10,345 nucleotides of DNA from Treponema sp. GTDB taxonomy: Bacteria; Spirochaetota; Spirochaetia; Treponematales; Breznakiellaceae. Shown one piece after another: positions 1 to 4,904 of the stretch (position 1 is its first letter; each line of letters starts with the position of its first letter). A program made the translations under genes and the position numbers. A model generated the notes under the pieces. It made no database searches. It was not told the DNA's origin and saw nothing but the letters and a program-made list of their open reading frames with translations. The stretch covers positions 1 to 10,345 of the forward strand of contig JAISWN010000237.1 of the NCBI GenBank assembly GCA_031271075.1, given 5' to 3'.

Positions 1-350
1 AGGGATCCGATGAGGATGCTCATAACGGAAACCGAGACCGCTATGCAGAGGGAATTCCGCAGGGGTATCCAGAGCAGGGCGCGGCTGAGATTTGAACGGA
101 TCAGCCGGTTCCAGTAGTAAAGGGTAAATTCCCCTTCCCTTGACCCGGCGAAGCGTCTTAGATCAACCTGCTGAAGTTTAAATGTCGTTGTGATCATCTC
201 CAGCAGGGGCACAAGGATAAGGTAGGCAAGCAAAACAATCGACACCGCAACGATAAGGTTGAACGGGTTGGTAAGGATACTGAGCAGCGCGTTTTTTGCT
301 TTACGCAGCCGTGAATACTCCGCCGGCAGCGATTCCCGCATAGTTCCCAT
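1..350 (-). CDS. ABC transporter permease, N-terminal fragment (gene continues beyond the window)
   Basis: This is the first 116 codons of an inner-membrane permease of a binding-protein-dependent importer; the gene runs off the left edge. The start ATG at 350-348 follows a strong AGGGGG ribosome binding site, six bases upstream. Residues 1-30 are basic and cytoplasmic (RLRKAKN). Residues 31-52 form a membrane helix ending in the typical VPLLEMITTTF turn. A periplasmic stretch follows (about 53-90, with FTLYYWNRLIRS), and a second helix starts near 98 at PLRNSLCIAVSVSV, the usual P-x-x-N-S-L motif of this superfamily. The style fits the permeases of the iron(III), thiamine and phosphonate importer group, which are often fused two-domain proteins of more than 500 residues. 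The EAA loop that contacts the ATPase lies outside the window. It sits 64 bases after the HAD gene on the same strand. Family assignment is fairly sure; substrate is unknown. Confidence 0.8.
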   Translation of the reverse strand, partial: MGTMRESLPAEYSRLRKAKNALLSILTNPFNLIVAVSIVLLAYLILVPLLEMITTTFKLQQVDLRRFAGSREGEFTLYYWNRLIRSNLSRALLWIPLRNSLCIAVSVSVMSILIGS

Positions 351-396
351 TTTATCCCCCTGTATATTTTCTAACGGCGGATCAGTATAAATACCT

Positions 397-413
397 TTCC
401 GCGGCCCGCGGAA
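397..413 (-). other. GC-rich hairpin between HAD gene and permease gene
   Basis: A perfect palindrome lies directly after the stop codon of the HAD gene: arms TTCCGC and GCGGAA around a five-base GC centre. Transcribed leftward it would fold into a short, stable stem. It lacks the run of U residues expected of an intrinsic terminator, so it may reduce read-through, protect the mRNA end of the upstream operon or be incidental. The remaining bases (351-396) hold the permease ribosome binding site and no convincing promoter. Confidence 0.4.
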
Positions 414-414
414 T

Positions 415-1185
415 TCAGATTCCGCGCGATGAATCCACAATCAAATCCACAATTCCCGGAATTTCGGACAGATTCCTGATGAAATAATCCGCCTCTTCCC
501 CCTGGGTGTTAAACCCCGCGTCCGCGCCGGCTGTTAATTCCGAAGCTATGCGGATAGTGGCGAGGTAGCCCGCGTCCCGCGCCCCCCGCACGTCACGGGA
601 AACCGTGTCGCCCGCATACGCCGCCTCAAAGGGTTTTACCCCCAGATCGGCGGCGGCCTCGATAAAAATGGCCCTGCCGGGTTTGCGGTAACCGGAGAGG
701 CTGGAAAGGTAGATGCACCCGGCAAAGTAACGGTGAATCCCCATTTCGTGGAGGTTTTCTATAACGTGGGTCAGGGAAGCGGTGTTTGAAATGATCCCCA
801 TTGCCAGGCCCCGTTCCCTGATCCGCTCAAGCATGGCCGGGGCGTCTTTCCTGAGACTGCGGGTATAAAAATTACGTTCCCAGATGTTGGCAAGGTTCTC
901 CGCGATTATCCTGAGTTTTTCCTCGCCGATATTGAAATCCTTTAAATAGTAACGGGACCATATTTCGTAGGGGGAAAGCTCCCGCTGATTATCCTGGCCC
1001 CATCTGCGGTACTCTTTGTTTTTTTCTTCGCAGCGCCTCATGAATTCTTCCGGTTCCATGCCGATTCCGATACCGTGGGTTTCAAGGTACGAGAGAATTT
1101 TTTTGCCGCAGGGTATATTACACTCGGGGCTGTGGGCCACATCTTCCAGGGTGCCTCCCATGTCGAAGAGCAAAGCTTTAAGCAT
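415..1185 (-). CDS. HAD-superfamily hydrolase, paralogue 1
   Basis: This 256-residue cytoplasmic hydrolase of the haloacid dehalogenase superfamily probably removes phosphate from a small metabolite. Visible motifs: motif I FDMGGTLED with nucleophile D8; a helical cap at about 15-105 (C1 type); motif II GIISN (S133, N134); motif III lysine in YRKPG (K168); and motif IV AGDTVSRD (D193, D198). The second Asp of the usual DxD signature, the acid/base, is Gly10. The start chosen is ATG at 1185-1183, preceded by AGGGGG with good spacing; an in-frame ATG at 1215 would add ten non-conserved residues inside the upstream gene. The start overlaps the stop of the second HAD gene by eight bases, implying translational coupling. 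It is a clear tandem paralogue of that gene, sharing EIW-x-x-x-(Y/F)-(Y/F)-LKDFN in the cap and SEIPGIV/AEIPGIV near the C terminus. The substrate is unknown. Confidence 0.88.
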   Translation of the reverse strand: MLKALLFDMGGTLEDVAHSPECNIPCGKKILSYLETHGIGIGMEPEEFMRRCEEKNKEYRRWGQDNQRELSPYEIWSRYYLKDFNIGEEKLRIIAENLANIWERNFYTRSLRKDAPAMLERIRERGLAMGIISNTASLTHVIENLHEMGIHRYFAGCIYLSSLSGYRKPGRAIFIEAAADLGVKPFEAAYAGDTVSRDVRGARDAGYLATIRIASELTAGADAGFNTQGEEADYFIRNLSEIPGIVDLIVDSSRGI

Positions 1186-1945
1186 GGTCTTTCCCCCTGT
1201 TAAGGCCCCGGACAATCCCGGGAATCTCCGCCAGATCCTCTATCATGAAATCGGGCCGGCAGTCCGGGGATTCAAAGGCCCTGTCTTTCGCAATCGAGGG
1301 CTCGTGCCGTATCTGTATCATGCAGCCGAACCCGGCGTTTTTCGCGCCTATCACATCCCGCGAGACCCTGTCGCCCACAAAGGCGCAGTCCGCGGCCTCA
1401 AGCCCGAGGGCGCCGGTGGCGGCCCTGAATATTTCCGGCCCGGGCTTCCTGCGCCCCACTACGCTGGACATGATCACGCACTCCATATAGGGTTCGATGC
1501 CGTAATTTTTGAGACATTCGGGCACAAAAGTCTTTGAGATGATATTGCTGATAATGCCCTGCCGCATTCCCATCCGGCCCAGGGTTTCTACGGTCTCCGT
1601 GAGATGGGGGCGCGGGGTTATTTTGCCTTTTTTCCCGTCGTAAAGATAGCAGAGATACTCCGCGCATCCGGCGACTTTTTCCGGGTCCGGGTTAAAGTCC
1701 TTTAAAAAAAAGGAAGTCCAAATTTCCGCCGCCGGAAGCTCCGTGGTGGTTTCCTCGCTCCATTTTTTGTACTCTTTCGCGCGTATTTTTAATTTTACAA
1801 TGAATTCCTCCGGCGCCGCCTTGATTTTCTGGCCGTACCTTGCCAGGGTGGACAAAGTTTCCCGGACAAAGTAACGTTCCTGCGCCTCGTCGGGGGAAGA
1901 TGTATGCAGGACGCCGCCGGCGTCGAAAAGTACCGCTTTGATCAC
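1178..1945 (-). CDS. HAD-superfamily hydrolase, paralogue 2
   Basis: This 255-residue HAD-superfamily protein is a paralogue of the next gene. Motif I is FDAGGVL with nucleophile D8 and, again, Gly10 in place of the acid/base Asp. A C1-type helical cap spans about 15-105 and contains ELPAAEIWTSFFLKDFN. Motif II is GIISN (S133, N134), motif III the lysine of RRKPG (K167), and motif IV GDRVSRD (D192, D197). The start is a GTG at 1945-1943 that overlaps the TGA of the upstream hydrolase by four bases (GTGA); a GGGAG site lies six bases before it. No ATG gives the conserved MIKAVLFD beginning. It lies in the middle of a three-gene overlapping operon with a second HAD and an endonuclease/exonuclease/phosphatase-family enzyme. 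A phosphatase or dehalogenase-like role is known for the family; the substrate cannot be inferred. Confidence 0.88.
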   Translation of the reverse strand: MIKAVLFDAGGVLHTSSPDEAQERYFVRETLSTLARYGQKIKAAPEEFIVKLKIRAKEYKKWSEETTTELPAAEIWTSFFLKDFNPDPEKVAGCAEYLCYLYDGKKGKITPRPHLTETVETLGRMGMRQGIISNIISKTFVPECLKNYGIEPYMECVIMSSVVGRRKPGPEIFRAATGALGLEAADCAFVGDRVSRDVIGAKNAGFGCMIQIRHEPSIAKDRAFESPDCRPDFMIEDLAEIPGIVRGLNRGKDHA

Positions 1946-3015
1946 CCAAGGCTCCCGCAGGTAACCAGGATAATATCGTGATCGCTCATTTCCTGACCCT
2001 GGTATGCCAGCGCTTCTTCCGGCGCCCCGGCCAGGCCGTTTTTGTGAAAGATGCTTTCTATCTTCGCCGGATTTGAACAGAGGAAGCCTCTCTGGTAAAA
2101 CCAGTCGAGGTTAAGGGCCACCGTGCGGCCGTCGTCCATCGGTTTCCGGCGGGTCGTTTTTTCAAGCACGTTGCAGTCGGCGTAGCTGAAACCCCGGGAC
2201 GCCGCGTAGTCCAACTGGGGCTCGTAGGACGGAACCTGGCCTATACGCCGCCACATCTCCCCGGGGTGATCCGACAGATACCGCATATCCTCATCCCTGT
2301 CGCCGTCAACGGTGTTAGAGTTCATGTCGCCGCCGATAAGTACGGGCATGTTTTTTCCGAAATGGGTTTCGGCTTCGTTCAGCACGAATTCAAACTGCTC
2401 TTTCCGCCCAAGAGGGGTAGTGCGGTTTTCAAGATGTACGCTCACCAGGCCGATTTTGCCCTTCGGCGTGTCCGCCACGGCAAGAACGGCGTTCCGCGTC
2501 CCCAGGCGGCAGTCCCCCTCTTTGTAAAACCAGTCGTACTTTAGGGGAAGCCGGATCAGCTTAGGGTTTTCCAGGGGGAAACGGGAAAAAACGGCGTTGC
2601 CGTGGAGGCCCTCTTTGTTGCCCTCTCTGCCCGCCTTTTCGGTGACGAACTCCACGCCGTAGGCGTAGTTGAAGCCCAGGGCATCCGCAAAGTCCCCGGC
2701 TACGCCGGCGTTCTGCGTGCGCGCCATGCCCCAGTCCAGTTCGTTGGCGAAGACGACGCTTAGGCCGCAAAGGGCGGGGCAGTATTTAAAGTAGGCTATG
2801 ATCTGTTTGATATAGGTTCCCCGTTCCATGTTAAACACGGCGGCTTTGAAAGGGAACAACGCTGCTTTCGAATGTCCTGCTTTCGAAAGAGAATTATTTA
2901 CGTCCGCGTCAAGGATCCGGGGAAGGTATTTTTCTACCGCCCCGGCGTGGGAAAGCCTGCCGGAACGCACCGAATCAACGGCTTGTTTTACGTTTTCAGG
3001 ATTTATGTCTATCAT
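1942..3015 (-). CDS. Endonuclease/exonuclease/phosphatase (EEP) family hydrolase
   Basis: This 357-residue protein carries the full metal-dependent active-site set of the EEP fold, shared by exonuclease III, DNase I and inositol-phosphate phosphatases, which hydrolyse phosphodiesters or phosphomonoesters. Visible motifs: FNMERG (N62, E64), ANELDWG (E92), GLHGNAVFSRFPL (138-148), SVHLENRT (H194), IGGDMNS (D230, N232), LNLDWF (D304) and the terminal SDHDIIL (S344-D345-H346). About 57 N-terminal residues precede the fold, with no signal peptide, so it is probably cytoplasmic. The start chosen is ATG at 3015-3013, with GAAGG eight bases upstream; an in-frame ATG at 3033 has AAGG only one base away and would add six residues. 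It is first in an overlapping operon with the two HAD genes. The LDWFYQRGF and SDH segments fit small-molecule or phosphatase EEP members as well as nucleases, so the substrate is open. Confidence 0.85.
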   Translation of the reverse strand: MIDINPENVKQAVDSVRSGRLSHAGAVEKYLPRILDADVNNSLSKAGHSKAALFPFKAAVFNMERGTYIKQIIAYFKYCPALCGLSVVFANELDWGMARTQNAGVAGDFADALGFNYAYGVEFVTEKAGREGNKEGLHGNAVFSRFPLENPKLIRLPLKYDWFYKEGDCRLGTRNAVLAVADTPKGKIGLVSVHLENRTTPLGRKEQFEFVLNEAETHFGKNMPVLIGGDMNSNTVDGDRDEDMRYLSDHPGEMWRRIGQVPSYEPQLDYAASRGFSYADCNVLEKTTRRKPMDDGRTVALNLDWFYQRGFLCSNPAKIESIFHKNGLAGAPEEALAYQGQEMSDHDIILVTCGSLG

Positions 3016-3077
3016 TCGCAACACCTTCACCATGCCTTCAAGAATATAACGGAGTATTTTAAGATGCCAATATTAAC

Positions 3078-3106
3078 ATAATAACATTAAAAAGAAAAAA
3101 AAGCAA
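3078..3106 (-). promoter_or_regulatory. Predicted sigma70-type promoter of the EEP-HAD-HAD operon
   Basis: On the minus strand a -35 TTGCTT (3106-3101) and a -10 TATTAT (3083-3078) are separated by exactly 17 bases in a T-rich tract. The -10 matches five of six consensus positions. Transcription would begin near 3070, giving a leader of about 55 bases before the EEP start at 3015. Prediction from consensus only. Confidence 0.5.
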
Positions 3107-3139
3107 AAGAAAATTTTATTTTTTCAGCAAGTGATTCTT

Positions 3140-3165
3140 CGTAACTATTCAACTGAGTAGTTACG
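3140..3165. repeat. Perfect 8-bp inverted repeat in the intergenic gap
   Basis: CGTAACTA (3140-3147) and TAGTTACG (3158-3165) are perfect reverse complements around a ten-base centre. The hexamer ATTCTT also flanks both sides (3134-3139 and 3166-3171). It lies about 35 bases upstream of the predicted -35 of the EEP operon and downstream of the TPR gene. No U tract follows in either direction, so a binding site for a dimeric regulator, or an RNA hairpin at the end of the TPR transcript, is more likely than an intrinsic terminator. Confidence 0.45.
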
Positions 3166-3200
3166 ATTCTTTATACAAGGACGATCATGCGGCTCGTTGT

Positions 3201-3232
3201 ATTATTTTTCGGTAAATATGATTATTTTTCGG
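3201..3232. repeat. 12-bp direct repeat, two copies 20 bases apart
   Basis: ATTATTTTTCGG occurs at 3201-3212 and again at 3221-3232, an exact 12-base match with a 20-base period (about two helical turns). It lies 23 to 54 bases past the stop codon of the TPR gene. In-phase T tracts can bend DNA or serve as paired protein sites; no function is shown. Confidence 0.4.
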
Positions 3233-3254
3233 GTTTTGGAACCGGCTTAAAAGC

Positions 3255-4643
3255 CTATCCTTTTTTTGAGGCCCCAACCGCCGCGGCCTTGGCGTCCACC
3301 GTGTTAAGCATGACGGAAAGCTTTTCTTTTTCGATAAGATCGATAAGCCGGGCTTCGGTATACCGCTTTGCCTCTTCGGAGAAAGATCCCACGGTGATAC
3401 AGACCCCCTTGCCGGCTTTTACCTCTTTGAGGTGGGAGTGGAAATCCCGGACGATAAGCTCGCCAATGGAACCGGGGGTACGGATAAAGCGGAACATGAT
3501 GAGATCCGACCATTTGGGGGTGTCCACCTCCGCCTGGATATCCGCCCAGTCGTTTTTGTTTACCTGGATATTGGTGACCTTGACCTTTGCCTTGGGGAAG
3601 TAGGTCATGACGATCTTCCGGCAGAGGGCCACAAAGTCCGCCGAGGGGGCCATGAGGTATATTTGCAGATTCCGGTTGGCGTTCATTTCCTGGTACTTGG
3701 CGATAAGCACGGCCACGTCTTTATAGCCGGGGGTATCGGCCTGGATCATCTGGAGCAGGGGCATGGCTTTGCCAATATCGTTTTTTGAAAGGTAGGCCCG
3801 GGCAAGCCGGTAGCGCAGATCCACCAGGATATCGGCCTTGATGTTCTGATGCCGGAGCCCAAGCTCGAAGTCCTGAATAGCCGAATCGATCTGGTGTGTT
3901 TCCGTTTTTATGGTACCCGACAAAAGACAGGCGCTGGGGCCCATGTTGGGATCCGCCCGCAGGTGGCCGAAGAGCCGCAGGGCCTGATCGATCTGGTTCG
4001 CCTCGTAGTAACACTCCGCCAGAGTATAGAGGGATTCCTTGTCGTCCGGGGCCAGATCAATGGCTTTGCGGATATACACCATCGCCTCTTTTGCCTTTTT
4101 CAGCCTGAAGAGGGCATGGCCCAGGTAGCGCAGGGCGATAGGGCTTTCCGGGTTTATTTTGTGGGCCTGCTCCAAAAGCTGGATAGCCTTTTCGTAGTTT
4201 TTCCGCTGAAATTCCAGGTATCCCAGGGTGCAGTTTACCTCAAAATTGTCCTGCCGGAGGGCCCGGGCGGTGGACAGGCCCCGGTAGGCTTCGTTTTGCA
4301 TGTTGAGCTTGCTGGCCGCAAGGCCATATCCCATATTCGCCTTGAATTCGTCTACCTTGTTGTTCCCCCCCGCCACCTCGATAAGAGTTTCGTAAGCCTT
4401 CAAGGCGTCGGCCCAGTTTTCTTCCTCGTAATAAATATCCCCCATCGCTTTAAGGGCCTGGGGATCCCGGGGATTCTGATTGAGCCGTTTGGTGGACTCT
4501 TTGATGATCGCGTCCCGGCCTTTCATCCTCTTCCCGTGGCCGGCGCTCAGATCCCCCCTGTTCCGCCCAAAGATCAGCATGGCTATCAGTACCACGCCGG
4601 CAAGGCCAATGACCGCTAGTAGAATGGGGAGGATACTATCCAT
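3255..4643 (-). CDS. Membrane-anchored TPR protein with C-terminal Mrr-like (restriction-endonuclease-fold) domain
   Basis: This is a 462-residue protein. Residues 4-25 form an N-terminal membrane helix followed by a basic stretch (RNRG, GKRMKGRD), which places the rest in the cytoplasm. Residues about 60-310 hold at least six tetratricopeptide repeats, for example ALKAMGDIYYEEENWADALK, CTLGYLEFQRKNYEKAIQLL, ALRYLGHALFRLKKAKEAM and LRYRLARAYLSKNDIGKAM; these normally scaffold protein complexes. From about 330 the style changes to an alpha/beta domain whose tail, GKGVCITVGSFSEEAKRY followed by LIDLIEKEKLSVML (431-446 region), reads like the end of Mrr-type nuclease domains. The expected catalytic Q-x-K position reads M-F-R (383-385), so activity is doubtful. 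The ATG at 4643 has AAGGA 13 bases upstream, a rather long spacing. It is transcribed divergently from the LysM gene. TPR assignment is firm; the Mrr-like call is inference. Confidence 0.88.
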   Translation of the reverse strand: MDSILPILLAVIGLAGVVLIAMLIFGRNRGDLSAGHGKRMKGRDAIIKESTKRLNQNPRDPQALKAMGDIYYEEENWADALKAYETLIEVAGGNNKVDEFKANMGYGLAASKLNMQNEAYRGLSTARALRQDNFEVNCTLGYLEFQRKNYEKAIQLLEQAHKINPESPIALRYLGHALFRLKKAKEAMVYIRKAIDLAPDDKESLYTLAECYYEANQIDQALRLFGHLRADPNMGPSACLLSGTIKTETHQIDSAIQDFELGLRHQNIKADILVDLRYRLARAYLSKNDIGKAMPLLQMIQADTPGYKDVAVLIAKYQEMNANRNLQIYLMAPSADFVALCRKIVMTYFPKAKVKVTNIQVNKNDWADIQAEVDTPKWSDLIMFRFIRTPGSIGELIVRDFHSHLKEVKAGKGVCITVGSFSEEAKRYTEARLIDLIEKEKLSVMLNTVDAKAAAVGASKKG

Positions 4644-4691
4644 ACTTTATTATCGGTCCTTTTTGAGGCTTTCTGCAATCATGCGCGGTTT

Positions 4692-4720
4692 AGTATATTG
4701 GGATACGGAAAAACGGAAAA
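4692..4720 (-). promoter_or_regulatory. Candidate promoter of the TPR gene
   Basis: On the minus strand a -10 TATACT (4697-4692) matches five of six consensus positions. A 17-base spacer leads back to TTTTCC (4720-4715), a poor -35. Transcription would start near 4685, about 42 bases before the ATG. Moderate to weak call; an activator might be needed given the poor -35. Confidence 0.3.
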
Positions 4721-4738
4721 TTCTCTCAAAATTTACAA

Positions 4739-4796
4739 AAACAGCCGAAATAGAAGGGAACGAACTGTTTAGATTTGAAGAAACAGCCGAAATAGA
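4739..4796. repeat. 16-bp direct repeat in the divergent promoter region
   Basis: AAACAGCCGAAATAGA occurs exactly at 4739-4754 and 4781-4796, 42 bases apart (about four helical turns). The second copy occupies the spacer of the predicted plus-strand promoter. Its first six bases also form the right arm of an inverted repeat, CTGTTT (4765-4770) with AAACAG (4781-4786). The arrangement suggests operator sites for a regulator shared by the TPR gene and the LysM-transglycosylase-ftsK operon. Confidence 0.5.
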
Positions 4797-4803
4797 GGAT
4801 AAT
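4775..4803 (+). promoter_or_regulatory. Predicted sigma70-type promoter of the LysM-transglycosylase-ftsK operon
   Basis: A -35 TTGAAG (4775-4780; four of six matches) and a -10 GATAAT (4798-4803; five of six) are separated by the ideal 17 bases. Transcription would begin near 4810 and leave a leader of about 95 bases containing two potential hairpins. The spacer is filled by a copy of the 16-bp direct repeat, so a protein bound there would block polymerase. Confidence 0.5.
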
Positions 4804-4856
4804 GTTGTCCTGGCGTCCGGTTGTTCCGGGACAGTTTGTTGATATTAGACTTGTTC

Positions 4857-4875
4857 GAGAACCCGGTTGGTTCTC
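4857..4875 (+). other. Leader hairpin before the LysM gene
   Basis: GAGAACC (4857-4863) and GGTTCTC (4869-4875) form a perfect seven-base stem with a five-base loop. It ends 15 bases before the ribosome binding site AAGGAG (4891-4896). A weaker stem, CCGG-TTGTT-CCGG, lies at 4817-4829. In the mRNA these could tune translation or stability; as DNA the palindrome could be an operator. No known riboswitch class is recognised. Confidence 0.4.
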
Positions 4876-4904
4876 TGCAGACACTATATAAAGGAGCAGG
4901 CCCA

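Noticed and set aside
1186..1215. Ten-residue N-terminal extension of HAD paralogue 1 from an ATG at 1215
   Set aside because: The strong AGGGGG site serves the ATG at 1185, which also gives the same beginning as the paralogue (M-L/I-K-A).
3231..3255. Short hairpins (GGTT/AACC and GGCTT/AAGCC) at the end of the TPR gene as an intrinsic terminator
   Set aside because: The stems have four or five pairs with tiny loops and no following U tract on the minus strand; a terminator is not supported.
3849..4619. A 256-codon open frame on the plus strand inside the TPR gene
   Set aside because: It is the antisense of repeating TPR codons, has no ribosome binding site and no family resemblance.
4885..4890. 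TATATA as the -10 box of the LysM operon
   Set aside because: It touches the ribosome binding site, so transcription would start inside or after it, and there is no -35 at proper spacing. The pair at 4775-4803 is much better.
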